From: a virus
DNA: 41,887 nucleotides
Direction: 5' to 3' (one strand)
Virus record (IMG/VR): IMGVR_UViG_3300046675_000122
Coordinates: 1 to 41,887 of that record
This document shows, piece by piece, positions 28,453 through 37,121 of the stretch (positions are counted from its first letter, which is position 1; each line of letters opens with the position of its first letter). Made by a program: the position numbers and the translations under genes. Below the pieces are notes generated by a model, which saw only the letters and a list, made by a program, of their open reading frames with translations, was not told the DNA's origin and did not search any database.

Positions 28453-30470
28453 TACTGCAAGTCCTGTCCCGTCATCTGCTTGTATCGAGCGGCTACAGCA
28501 GCCGAGTCCTTGCCTCCCGCAATCGCCGCTTTCGCTTCCTTCGCAAGCGCCGCTGCGTCAACCTTGCCGCCGGAAGCAGGAGCGGAAGGAGCCCCGAGTT
28601 GGGCGTCCAGACTAGGCACGCCCACCTTCTTCACGCCGAGGCGTTGCAGGGTCGCCAGATTCTCCGGGGGGATGATATTCGGGAAGTCGTTGTTCGACTG
28701 GGTGCCGCGCTTCCAATTGTCATTGACCGCCTTGATGCGGCCAGTCAAAAGAGTGCCTGCCGTCGACAGCGAGCCTTGCAACTGCGCCGGACTGTTCGCG
28801 GTCTTGAATTTGTCCATCCACGCCTGCGCTTCATGTTCGGAGGCGCCGGCTACGCGGAAGGTCCGCATCAGTTCCTCGCCTACCGCCTGCCGCGCCGTTT
28901 CAAGGTTGGTGATACTCGGATCGCCGGTCTGCACGGCGAGGAAGTTGACGAATTGATTTACCTTCTGCACGTCTCCGTTTTGCAGAGCGTTGGCGAGGTC
29001 GGACATCGTCCCCATATGGCTGATGGCAGTGTTGATGCTGGTGATGTTCTTGCCGGTTGGTCCTGACGTGAACTCGCGCCACATCGTCGAGCGAGTGGCA
29101 TTGAACGTTGGATCGTAGGCGGATACCTGCTTCGCCAGAGCTTCCCGATGTCCCCCGCGAGTAGAGAACGTGGTCAACGGAATCTCACCTGAAGCGATCT
29201 TCTGCACAACCGCAGCGTCCTCGGGCGGAAGGCTCGCAAGGAACTCCTGTCCGGTCTTGGTGAAGTCGCCGGGAACATCGGCCGCAGCATTCCCGCTTTG
29301 CGGGCGCAGGCGGGCAAGCTCGAGCATCGTTTGATTGTGCTCTGCCGCGCGCTGATTGGCCTCCTTCTGTGCGTCCGCCCGCTGCTGGATGCTGAGTTGC
29401 ATGTTCTGCGAACGCTCGAGCGCGGCATCCCGCAACTGCGCGATACGGTCAAGCCGCGCTTCATGGCGCTCGATCATTGCCTGCCGGCGGTCAGGCTCGA
29501 CGAGAGTGTTCTCCAACGCCTTCTGCATGAACTGCTGTTGCATCGGACTCGGCGGGAGCTTCGATGCGAACTTCAGCATGTCATAGGCATTCGGCGTCGT
29601 TGCTGCCTGCGCGGGCAGAATAAGCCCCGGCGGAGCCATGTTCGGCTGATTTCCGGGGATCATGGCCGGGGGCGCAGTGTTCGGCGGCGGGACTGCGCCG
29701 GCAGTCGGCGGCCCCGCAAGGCTCGGCGGGGGCGTCTGTCCCTGCGGAGGCATCGGAGGAATGTCCGACGGCACGGCGTCCGGCGTTGCCGGCGGACTCA
29801 TCTGCACCGGGCCGCTGATGTTGTTCTTCTGCATGTCGGCGAGTGCAGCGGCCTTGAGCGCCGCCTGCTCCTGCGGCGTCCCGCTCGGATTCACGAAGGC
29901 GCCGAGTTGCGGATTGATCGAATCTTCCCCGATCTTCGGGATCATGGGCGGCGGCACGACCGCTGCCTGCTGCCCGATCTGGCCGAGGTCGGGCACCATG
30001 GGCGGTGTCTGGTCGCCAGCCATCTTCGCCCCGAGCGACGGACCGTTCGCCCCGGCCAGGAGTTGCGCCATCGGGTTCTGCGGCGGCGGTTGCTGATCGG
30101 GCGGCGGCGTCGGCGCCTGGGTGTCGGGCGCTCCCGGCTGACCGGCGAGTCCCGCGAGGTCGCCCGGCAGGTTCATGTCTGGACGCGGGGGCATGGCCGC
30201 GGTCGGCTGCGGCATGTTGGCGATCGCGTCCTGCATCTGCTGATTGACTTCGTTCTGGTGCGCCAGCCCTTCGGTGTCTGCTGCGCTCGCCATCTTCGTG
30301 CCGAAGTAGGCTTGCGCGAGCGGCGCCAGAGCGTTCAGGAAGGATGCCCGTCCGCCGCGGTCGGGGAGTTGCATCCCGCCCATGCTCTGCTGCTGCAAGA
30401 GGGCCGCCAACTGGCGCTTGCGCGCGAGTTGCTTCGAGAACTCGTCGATGTAGTCGTAGTTGGTCGCCAT
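28452..30470 (-). CDS. putative internal virion/ejection protein, 672 aa
   Basis: Starts MATNYDYIDEFSKQLARKRQ with a Gln-rich helix. Residues 90-280 are strikingly Pro/Gln/Met-rich (PPPDQQPPPQNP and several NMAPPG segments) and disordered. Residues 280-620 are helical. The end is Lys/Ala-rich (ALAKEAKAAIAGG). The composition resembles ejection proteins that are stored partly unfolded inside the capsid. No domain recognised. It begins two bases before the S74 protein's stop region. The role is inferred from position and composition. Confidence 0.75.
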   Translation of the reverse strand: MATNYDYIDEFSKQLARKRQLAALLQQQSMGGMQLPDRGGRASFLNALAPLAQAYFGTKMASAADTEGLAHQNEVNQQMQDAIANMPQPTAAMPPRPDMNLPGDLAGLAGQPGAPDTQAPTPPPDQQPPPQNPMAQLLAGANGPSLGAKMAGDQTPPMVPDLGQIGQQAAVVPPPMIPKIGEDSINPQLGAFVNPSGTPQEQAALKAAALADMQKNNISGPVQMSPPATPDAVPSDIPPMPPQGQTPPPSLAGPPTAGAVPPPNTAPPAMIPGNQPNMAPPGLILPAQAATTPNAYDMLKFASKLPPSPMQQQFMQKALENTLVEPDRRQAMIERHEARLDRIAQLRDAALERSQNMQLSIQQRADAQKEANQRAAEHNQTMLELARLRPQSGNAAADVPGDFTKTGQEFLASLPPEDAAVVQKIASGEIPLTTFSTRGGHREALAKQVSAYDPTFNATRSTMWREFTSGPTGKNITSINTAISHMGTMSDLANALQNGDVQKVNQFVNFLAVQTGDPSITNLETARQAVGEELMRTFRVAGASEHEAQAWMDKFKTANSPAQLQGSLSTAGTLLTGRIKAVNDNWKRGTQSNNDFPNIIPPENLATLQRLGVKKVGVPSLDAQLGAPSAPASGGKVDAAALAKEAKAAIAGGKDSAAVAARYKQMTGQDLQ

Positions 30471-31724
30471 TTAGCTGACCTGCGCGTAATCGACCATGAG
30501 GTAGCCCGAGGGATGGGTGAGCACCGCCGCAGGCCGCAGAATGAGCAGGTCCTGCGCCATGACGCCACGCTCGCGCCGACCGAAGATATCGTACTCGTAG
30601 ACCGGCAAGCCGCCCGGCGTAGCCCCCACGCGAACGATCTTCGACTTGAGCCGCCGGTCGGAGATGAGTGCGGCCGAACCGAGTTGCGCAGCGCCCCCGA
30701 GGAGGTTGTTGAACGTCCCCAACTGGTTCTGGTACGACTGCTGGTTCGCCTGGTTCTGGGCCACCGCTCCCTGAAAGATCGGCGCGGGCTGGATGTTCGT
30801 CGGCGTCACCGGCTGGAATTGCGGACTGTTGACCTGCGTTCCCGAGAGCATTGCCATCAGTTGATTCAGGGGAATCTGCTGCAACTGCGCCTGCTCATTG
30901 AGTCCCTGCGAGCGCGAGGCGTTCGCAAGGTTCGCATTGGCGAATGCGTTCTGGATGTTCTGCTGATTGGTGAGGTTGTTCTGGGCGACCTGTCCCGATA
31001 GGAGTCCCGCATCCTGCGCCCGCTGCTGATTCCAGAGGTTCGCGGAGTTCAATTCCATTCCCTGCTGCTGCTGCGCGGCGTTGCCGCCCTGCAGGATCAT
31101 GTCCTCGATCGCCTGATTGACCTGATCGCCCTGACTGCGGCCGAGCGCCATCTGCTGCATCATGGCCCCGGGCGACGTCGTGACGCCACCCATGTTGGCG
31201 AGGCGCGTATTGAGGTTCGTCTGCTGCGCCTGCATGAGCGGAGCGGCGCGGGAGATGTACTTGCCCCACGCGGCGTTCTCCACCTGATTGCGGATGTCGG
31301 TCGGGTCCTGCACCTGATACTGCGCGCCGGGCAACTGGCTGTAGTCGAGATTCTTGCTGCCTCCGGTGTCGACCTGATACGCCATCGGCGGCAGCGTCCC
31401 CGTCTGGATGGGCTTCCCGAGCGTATTGCCCACGCTCCCGAGCAGGTTCTGTCCGGTGCCGAGCAGCCCAGAGGCAAGCTGCTGCGACTGCTGTAGTTGC
31501 TGCTGCTCGGCAGGACTCAGCGTCGTCGTGACCGTGTAGGCAGTATCGGGCTGTCCCGGCCCCGGCGGCGTCAGCGTCTTAGTGCCCCACGGCGTGACCT
31601 GATTCGCGTTGTTCAACTGGAATTGCGCGAGCGCCGTATCCTTGTTGGCCGCACCCTGCGCCGTCGCGGCGGCAGCGAGGTCAGGCGCCGGAGGCGCCGA
31701 CGGCTTGCCGAAGAGCTTTCCCAT
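30471..31724 (-). CDS. virion protein with C-terminal S74 chaperone domain, 417 aa
   Basis: The first 350 residues are Gln/Asn-rich and helical (PAEQQQLQQSQQL, GVTTSPGAMMQQMALGRS), as in ejection proteins. Residues 350-417 carry an intramolecular chaperone of endosialidase type: ISDRRLKSKIVRVG, GLPVYEYDI, RGVMAQDLL and GYLMVDYAQV. S355-D356 are the expected self-cleavage dyad. This domain normally folds trimeric fibres and then cuts itself off. Here it is fused to an ejection-type rather than a beta-helical body. Its place is between the Gly-rich 235-aa protein and the 672-aa protein. Confidence 0.82.
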   Translation of the reverse strand: MGKLFGKPSAPPAPDLAAAATAQGAANKDTALAQFQLNNANQVTPWGTKTLTPPGPGQPDTAYTVTTTLSPAEQQQLQQSQQLASGLLGTGQNLLGSVGNTLGKPIQTGTLPPMAYQVDTGGSKNLDYSQLPGAQYQVQDPTDIRNQVENAAWGKYISRAAPLMQAQQTNLNTRLANMGGVTTSPGAMMQQMALGRSQGDQVNQAIEDMILQGGNAAQQQQGMELNSANLWNQQRAQDAGLLSGQVAQNNLTNQQNIQNAFANANLANASRSQGLNEQAQLQQIPLNQLMAMLSGTQVNSPQFQPVTPTNIQPAPIFQGAVAQNQANQQSYQNQLGTFNNLLGGAAQLGSAALISDRRLKSKIVRVGATPGGLPVYEYDIFGRRERGVMAQDLLILRPAAVLTHPSGYLMVDYAQVS

Positions 31725-31733
31725 GTCTGACTC

Positions 31734-32441
31734 CTATGGCCCGATGGCCCCGACCTGTCCCGGCGCGAACGGACTCCACGTCGGAGCGCCCGCACTCATG
31801 CCAGTGTCCTTTTGTGCCTGAACGTAGGCATTCTGCGCGGCGGTCAGCGCCGCATACCACGCCGCTTTGCCCCCCGGATAAGAGTCCGGCTTCTGATCCA
31901 TGATCGAGCGCACCGCAGCGCGTGTCTGATTCTCGCGGGCAAGCAACTGATCCTGTGGCGGCATCGGCCCCGAGGGCGATGCTCCCGGCTGCAGCTTGCT
32001 CGTCGATGCGGCGAATGCGGGCGAGCTCACTCCCGGCTCCTGTCCCTGATTCATCGCCGACTGCAGGTTGCCCCAGTTGATGTTGACGTTCGACCCGCCC
32101 GGCAACCCCGGCGTGTTCACCGTCGTTCCGTTCGGCAGGGTGCCGCTTGAGCCGCCGCCCGGACCCGGGGGCGTGCCGCCTTTGCCTAGCAGACCACCAC
32201 CGCCGCCAGCACCGCCAAAGGTCATGCCCTGGTTCCCCGTCTGCGGGGTGAAGCGGAGCAGGCGATCACCGGGCAAGCCCCATCGGGTATCGCCCGGCTG
32301 GTACTGCGGCCCGAGGCCGGCAAGCATCTGCGCGAGGGCGTTGTTGAACTGCGGCTGGCCTCCTGCCGCTTGCGGGATGGCTCCCGGAGCCGGAAGTCCC
32401 ATTGCGCCTGCACCGCTTGCGTTTCCGAGTGCGATTCCCAT
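31734..32441 (-). CDS. Gly/Pro-rich virion protein, 235 aa
   Basis: Low-complexity protein with poly-Gly segments (GGAGGGGGLLGKGG), Pro-rich stretches and a C-terminal helix (GKAAWYAALTAAQNAYVQ). No signal peptide or membrane segment. It lies in the connector/ejection block between the GNAT gene and the S74 protein, and is probably a flexible internal virion protein. It follows the GNAT gene by one base. Confidence 0.7.
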   Translation of the reverse strand: MGIALGNASGAGAMGLPAPGAIPQAAGGQPQFNNALAQMLAGLGPQYQPGDTRWGLPGDRLLRFTPQTGNQGMTFGGAGGGGGLLGKGGTPPGPGGGSSGTLPNGTTVNTPGLPGGSNVNINWGNLQSAMNQGQEPGVSSPAFAASTSKLQPGASPSGPMPPQDQLLARENQTRAAVRSIMDQKPDSYPGGKAAWYAALTAAQNAYVQAQKDTGMSAGAPTWSPFAPGQVGAIGP

Positions 32442-32442
32442 G

Positions 32443-32913
32443 TCAGTTCACCTTGTTCCGAAGATGCGCCATACGATCCCGCAGGCCGAGCCAGCGGCAC
32501 TCGTCGCGGAACATCGCGTACACCAGCAAATCTCCCTCTGGGGCGGCATCCTTCAGCCGCGCCTCCAGATGAAAGCCCAGGCGCTCGTCGAACTCGCGCG
32601 CCGCCGTGTTCGTTTCCGCCACCAGACCCGTCACCCGCTTGCAACCGCACTCGATGAACGGGTAGTAAAACGTATACCAGAGCAGTTCCTTCGTCATCCA
32701 CCGCGAATGCGGAAGCGACGCGACGTGCATCATCATGTTCGCCCCGTTCCAGTTCTCGAACCAGATGCCGGCCAGTATGCGCCCCGTCTCCATGTCGGGC
32801 ATCATGTCGGCAATGCCGATGCCGCGCCCCGACTCGAAGCCGTAGGGCGTCTCCAGAATCTGCTGCATGAACTGGCTGATGACGCGATCGTTGCCGATCA
32901 GGAGCCGCTTCAT
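32443..32913 (-). CDS. GNAT-family acetyltransferase
   Basis: 156-residue protein with the acetyltransferase pattern NGANMMMHVAS followed by WYTFYYPFIECGCKRVTGLV (beta4-alpha3 acetyl-CoA site; key residues C, R, V), ETNTAAREFDERLGF and a final strand. Phage GNAT proteins of this type occur in tail-module neighbourhoods of many podoviruses. The substrate is unknown; a virion protein or a host protein are both possible. The ATG at 32913 overlaps the gp10-like stop (ATGA), so the start is secure. Confidence 0.82.
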   Translation of the reverse strand: MKRLLIGNDRVISQFMQQILETPYGFESGRGIGIADMMPDMETGRILAGIWFENWNGANMMMHVASLPHSRWMTKELLWYTFYYPFIECGCKRVTGLVAETNTAAREFDERLGFHLEARLKDAAPEGDLLVYAMFRDECRWLGLRDRMAHLRNKVN

Positions 32914-34580
32914 AGCGTGCCCCCGCGGTGGAACTGGAAGTCGGTGGCGAGCCACGTCGTCGGGAAGATCGTCGCGGTGCGGAGGAAGATCGCGCCCGAG
33001 AAGCCGATGTTGTTCAGTCCGAACCAGCGCTTCCACGTCCGTTGCTGCCCGCTCCACTGACCCGCGTCCCAAAGAGCACCATCCCAGAGGAAGGCGAGAT
33101 CGCCCGTCTCGATCGTCGGCAGTTGGGAAGCGTTCTCCACGATCTCGAAGTCGACGTTGAAGAACACGTCCGACGCAGGCTCGCCGTCGGAGAGGAACAC
33201 CGGGCGGCAGAGCGACCAGCTTTTCTGCGAGGGCGAGCCGAAGTAGTTGAATGCCTGCAGGCAGCGGCACTGGATAGACTTCCCGCCGGAGGTGGGCAGG
33301 GCGCTCGTCACCCGGATGTCGCCTCCGCTGGTGACGCGGGTGTCGCCATCGCTCGTCACCCGGATGAAAGACTCTTGCGTCGGGTCGTCGACGCCAACGT
33401 CGTCCCACGCGCGCCCGACGTAGCCGTTGCCGCCGAAGTAGGGCTCTTCGTAGAAGTTCTCCCAGCTCCACGCGACGTAGCCCTTGATCGTGCACCACGC
33501 ATCCAGAATGGTGTTCATCAGGAACTGGTACTGCCCCGCCGTGTCGGGCACGTTCAGGTAGAGCTGGTTGTGGCGGGCGGAAGTGAACAAGTCCCATCCG
33601 AAGAGTCCGGAGAACTCGTCCACGACCGCCGAGAGCGCGTGCTGGATGATGTCGGTGATGGGCGGCTGCATCAGCATCTTCGACTGCGCGAGCAAGGAAC
33701 TGAGCGCCATCACGCCATCTTCGGAGAGAATCAGGACGTCCGAGCCGAAGGGCGCAAGGCAGCGCCGCCCAACCGTCGCGCCCATCGTATAGACGCCGAC
33801 GAGCGTGAAGGAGTCGGAGACATCGGGGTCGAAGCCGTTGAAGACGGCGACGTTGCCCTTGGATGAGACGAACACGCTCTGGTCGTCCATGCCGGCGCCG
33901 GTATCGACCGACCACGCGATGCACGCCTGGGCGTAGCCCCCGAGCGGGAATATCTCGCCGCAGTCGAAGAGCGATACCTGTCCCGACACCTGATCGACCG
34001 GCAGATACCACACGCGGGTCGAATCCTTCTCGACGAACCAGAGGCGGCGGTGCATCTGCGAGACGTTCACGAGGTTCTTCGAGTCGAACCACGGGAAGAG
34101 TCCTGCATCCGCCGTGATGACGCAGTTCGCCCACGTCGTCCCGTTGTAGAACTGCGGCGTATCCACGCCGTTCACTGCGACGGTGAAATCCCCAGTGATG
34201 TTCGCCAACTGCACGTATTGCCAGCGGTCGTTGCCGAACCCGCTCGCCACGATGTCGCCCGCCGAATAGGCACCGCCGGCCGAGGCGTCGATGAAGTTGC
34301 CGTTGGCGCAGGCGAATATCTTCTCGGTGCCGTCGGGGGCGTTGTACTTGATGATCGTCTCGACCGGGGCATCGTCTGGGATGTTGTAGTACCACCGCGT
34401 CCACCCCGGGCGCACCATCAGGCCCGCACTCGTCGGGAAGAAGTTCTCCAGAATGACCGCCTGCGTTGGCGGCATCGAGGCGAGCGCATCGCGCACGTTC
34501 AGACCCCCGACCGGAGCAGGCAGGCTCGTCAGCATGGAACGCTGCTGAACGGGCGGGGCGAATTGTGTCGCGCGGACCAT
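32910..34580 (-). CDS. head-to-tail stabilisation protein (P22 gp10-like)
   Basis: 556-residue beta-rich protein. The start of the conserved part (LPAPVGGLNVRDALASMPP, ILENFFPTSAGLMVRPG) matches the family of P22 gp10-type and similar head completion or hub proteins, made of beta-propeller-like repeats. Short RVTS repeats (FIRVTSDGD, TRVTSGGD, IRVTSAL) near residues 425-445 are unusual. It is encoded directly after the gp4-like adaptor, which supports a place in the connector that seals the packaged head and carries the tail. Ends with ATGA overlap on the GNAT gene. Confidence 0.85.
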   Translation of the reverse strand: MVRATQFAPPVQQRSMLTSLPAPVGGLNVRDALASMPPTQAVILENFFPTSAGLMVRPGWTRWYYNIPDDAPVETIIKYNAPDGTEKIFACANGNFIDASAGGAYSAGDIVASGFGNDRWQYVQLANITGDFTVAVNGVDTPQFYNGTTWANCVITADAGLFPWFDSKNLVNVSQMHRRLWFVEKDSTRVWYLPVDQVSGQVSLFDCGEIFPLGGYAQACIAWSVDTGAGMDDQSVFVSSKGNVAVFNGFDPDVSDSFTLVGVYTMGATVGRRCLAPFGSDVLILSEDGVMALSSLLAQSKMLMQPPITDIIQHALSAVVDEFSGLFGWDLFTSARHNQLYLNVPDTAGQYQFLMNTILDAWCTIKGYVAWSWENFYEEPYFGGNGYVGRAWDDVGVDDPTQESFIRVTSDGDTRVTSGGDIRVTSALPTSGGKSIQCRCLQAFNYFGSPSQKSWSLCRPVFLSDGEPASDVFFNVDFEIVENASQLPTIETGDLAFLWDGALWDAGQWSGQQRTWKRWFGLNNIGFSGAIFLRTATIFPTTWLATDFQFHRGGTL

Positions 34581-35302
34581 TATTGCTGCTGCATCCAGTT
34601 GCCGTCAGGGACGTTGTAGATCGTGATGAGCGGGAAGGCCGGTTGCCGCGCCATCGACAGGATCGGGCCACCCGAGTCCTGAGCGATAGCATCATCGAGA
34701 TTCGTCTGGAACTCCGCGGCGAAGGATGTCGTGTCGAACTGCTTCGCCTGATAGAAGCGGAGCTTCACGCCTGAGATAATCAGGCGATCGTCGAAGATCA
34801 TGGTATCGGTGTCGTTGTCGCACTTCTTCTTCGGCTGTCCGTTGTCGGCGAGCGCCCACCACTTGCTAATGTAGTAGTAGGAGAAGGTGATCGGAACGGG
34901 CGCTCCCTGCCCGGGGATAGGCCAGAGCTCGAGCGCATTGCCGACCAGCCGAAACCGCTCGCGCGGCCCAGTCGAGAGGATTCCGGACTTCAGCCACTGC
35001 CACTGCTGCGAAGTCTCGGGCCCGATCAGCGGCCAGCGGTTCACGCGGTCCCATTCGGTCTGGGTGATCGGGCGGGCGAAGTCGTCGGGCAGGGGATAGG
35101 TGCCCTGTCCGGCGACTGCCGTCACCGTCGCGTCGCGGAAGAGTTGCCGCCAGACTCTACGCTTCACCAGCATCTCGCCGGTAACGTTCAGCAACGCGCC
35201 CAACTGCTGCGGTATCAGTTCCGAAGTGGCGTAGATGGAGGCTGGCGGCGCCAGCCCCATCTCAACCGCTGCGCTTTGCGCGAGTTCCAGTGCCGTTGTC
35301 AT
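34580..35302 (-). CDS. head-tail adaptor (P22 gp4-like)
   Basis: 240-residue protein with the segments LAQSAAVEMGLAPPASI, VKRRVWRQLFRDAT, TYPLPDDFARPI and DDRLIISGVKLRFYQAK, which match tail-accessory adaptors of the P22 gp4/T7 gp11 class. These attach to the portal ring after packaging. The order portal-adaptor-gp10 fits podovirus organisation, although here the portal gene is far away along the map. The 5' end (to 35302) overlaps the upstream gene by 41 bases, an unusually long overlap for this genome. Confidence 0.82.
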   Translation of the reverse strand: MTTALELAQSAAVEMGLAPPASIYATSELIPQQLGALLNVTGEMLVKRRVWRQLFRDATVTAVAGQGTYPLPDDFARPITQTEWDRVNRWPLIGPETSQQWQWLKSGILSTGPRERFRLVGNALELWPIPGQGAPVPITFSYYYISKWWALADNGQPKKKCDNDTDTMIFDDRLIISGVKLRFYQAKQFDTTSFAAEFQTNLDDAIAQDSGGPILSMARQPAFPLITIYNVPDGNWMQQQ

Positions 35303-35888
35303 CCTGGCCTTTCAGAGCCATGCCAGCCGTCAGCGACTCGAAGAGGTCCGAGAGCCGCTTGATCTCGTCCTTCTGTGCTGCCAGTTCTTCCTTGAGCGCC
35401 GCATTCTGCTTCGCCATCTTCTGCGCGAACGCCGAATCCTTGGCCTGCGCGACGAACGCCTCCGCCTTGCGCTTCAAGTCGTGGAACCCCATGACCTTCG
35501 CCCCGTAGACGTCGGCGAGCGTCGCCACCTGTTCCACGGTCAAGACGTTCAGGTAGTTCAGTTCCTCGGCCTGCGCGCGGGTGATCGCGGGCCAGTCGCG
35601 GAGCGGCGTGCCGCTCAAGTCCTGCGTCTGGTTCTGCTCGAACTGCTGCCACATGCGGGCGAAGCGCCGCTTATGCGTCGCATCCGCAATGGTGTCGATC
35701 AGCGTGCTTTTGTCGCCGGGGACGAGGATCTTCACGAACGGAACGGCGTCGAAGATCGGACGCCCCTCTTCCTCGCTCTTCTCTTCGTTCCGCAGCGCGC
35801 CCATGTAGAACTGGACGAACAGCTTCTCGTCGCCCGGCTCCATCGGCGGCACATCCATCTGCTTCTGCATCTGCTGAAAACCTTGCAT
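35262..35888 (-). CDS. conserved phage virion-region protein, 208 aa
   Basis: Helical protein with FVQFYMGALRNEEKSEEEGRP, FVKILVPGDKSTL, PLRDWPAITRAQAEEL, the pattern LTVEQVATL-ADVYG, and a strong C-terminal coiled coil (LKRKAEAFVAQAKDSAFAQ). This arrangement occurs in phage structural regions. The function is not established. The last 41 bases overlap the start of the adaptor gene, which implies translational coupling. The start MQGFQQMQKQMDVPPME at 35888 follows the glycosyltransferase-methyltransferase gene. Confidence 0.78.
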   Translation of the reverse strand: MQGFQQMQKQMDVPPMEPGDEKLFVQFYMGALRNEEKSEEEGRPIFDAVPFVKILVPGDKSTLIDTIADATHKRRFARMWQQFEQNQTQDLSGTPLRDWPAITRAQAEELNYLNVLTVEQVATLADVYGAKVMGFHDLKRKAEAFVAQAKDSAFAQKMAKQNAALKEELAAQKDEIKRLSDLFESLTAGMALKGQDDNGTGTRAKRSG

Positions 35889-35903
35889 GACTGTCCTCTC
35901 GTT

Positions 35904-37121
35904 TTAGATCGACACTTCGCCCGGCGGTCGGTAGCCGTCCTTCAGACTAATCAAGTGCGCTCTCGTCCAGCATACATCCATTCCATTTTTCCCGGTCGTG
36001 TACAGCCGGGCAGCCTGAAAACGCACCGGGGTATCGATGTACATAGCCCAGCGCCGATCGGTGTAATAGAGCCAACTGTTCTCGTTCCAGAAGCTGACGT
36101 GGGTCGGGTCCTGGAACGCTCCACGCCCATCGGTCGATGGGACTTGCGCGAAGATCCAGCCACCGGGAGCTAGGACGCGGTAGCACTCCTTCATCGTATG
36201 CAGAGGGCTCGGCAGATGCTCGAAGACGTCATAGGCGCGGATCACGCCTACCGACGAATCGGCAAAGGGCCAACGCTCAGCGAGATCGCACTTGATGTGT
36301 GCGTCTTTGCGATCGACCGTCTCGAAGCCTCTGTGCGCTCCGAAGCGCCCGCCAAGTTCGATGCAACGCAGCCCGTTGCGCTTCGCCCAGCACAGGGCCA
36401 TGTCCTCGGCGTAGACGTCGTGGAGGCGCAATGTGTTGCTCTGAATCTCCTGATTGTGCTTGAGCCAACTGTTCCCGCCATGCACGCGGTAAACGTAGAG
36501 CCCCTTGTCGATGTGGGCAAACTCCGTAGCCTGATACATCCGGCACATCAAGTCCTGATCATCCAGAACACGCATCTCTCTGGAGTAGCCGCCAACGCTC
36601 TCGTAGACGGATCGCCGAAAGGCCCGAAAGTGATTCGGCGCGTACCAGATCTTCGCAAGCGAGGCAGGTGTTGCGTCGAAGGTGATGGGCTCGTCGAGCA
36701 GCGACCCTGCGTACTCCGTTTCCCGGTACTTCCATCCGAACTCCTGTCCGAACCGATTGACCTTCTTGCCTTCGGCATCGCAGTGCAGCGCGTTGGAGTA
36801 AACGAAGCCGATGCGCTCGTCGGCGAATGCTGCCTTGCAATCGGCGACTGCGGTCGGCATCAGGAGATCGTCGTGGTCGAGTTCGAACAGGATCTCACCA
36901 CGCGCCCGCTCGCAAGCCATTGCCTTGAGCGGCCCGACGTATTCCGGCGCCTTGTATACGACGTGCGAATGCACGCGATCGTCGGAGAACTCGATCGGTA
37001 CGCCGCCGTTGTTGTAGACGATCTCCCACTCCCAATCGGGATCGGTCTGCGCTTTCAGGCTCTCGTACACCTTCGGCAGAAAGGTACTGTCGCACGACGG
37101 AGTGAAGATGGAGAACGTCAT
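35904..37121 (-). CDS. glycosyltransferase-methyltransferase fusion, 405 aa
   Basis: Residues 1-225 are a GT-A glycosyltransferase (family 2-like): SIFTPSCDSTFLPKVYESL at the start, GEILFELDHDDLL with the DxD-type LDHDD (81-85), and VLDDQDLMCRMY (186-196). Residues 250-345 are a class I SAM methyltransferase: RCIELGG as motif I, DVFEHLP (298-304) and YRVLAPGGW (314-322), as in Methyltransf_11. The pair could add a sugar and methylate it. The ATG overlaps the collagen-like stop (ATGA), tightly linking it to that gene. The likely substrate is the fibre protein, or host surface glycans; this is inference. Confidence 0.88.
   Translation of the reverse strand: MTFSIFTPSCDSTFLPKVYESLKAQTDPDWEWEIVYNNGGVPIEFSDDRVHSHVVYKAPEYVGPLKAMACERARGEILFELDHDDLLMPTAVADCKAAFADERIGFVYSNALHCDAEGKKVNRFGQEFGWKYRETEYAGSLLDEPITFDATPASLAKIWYAPNHFRAFRRSVYESVGGYSREMRVLDDQDLMCRMYQATEFAHIDKGLYVYRVHGGNSWLKHNQEIQSNTLRLHDVYAEDMALCWAKRNGLRCIELGGRFGAHRGFETVDRKDAHIKCDLAERWPFADSSVGVIRAYDVFEHLPSPLHTMKECYRVLAPGGWIFAQVPSTDGRGAFQDPTHVSFWNENSWLYYTDRRWAMYIDTPVRFQAARLYTTGKNGMDVCWTRAHLISLKDGYRPPGEVSI

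Noticed and set aside
29298-31001. 567-codon plus-strand frame opposite the ejection protein genes
   Set aside because: Antisense to two real genes, with biased Arg/His/Leu composition and no domain.
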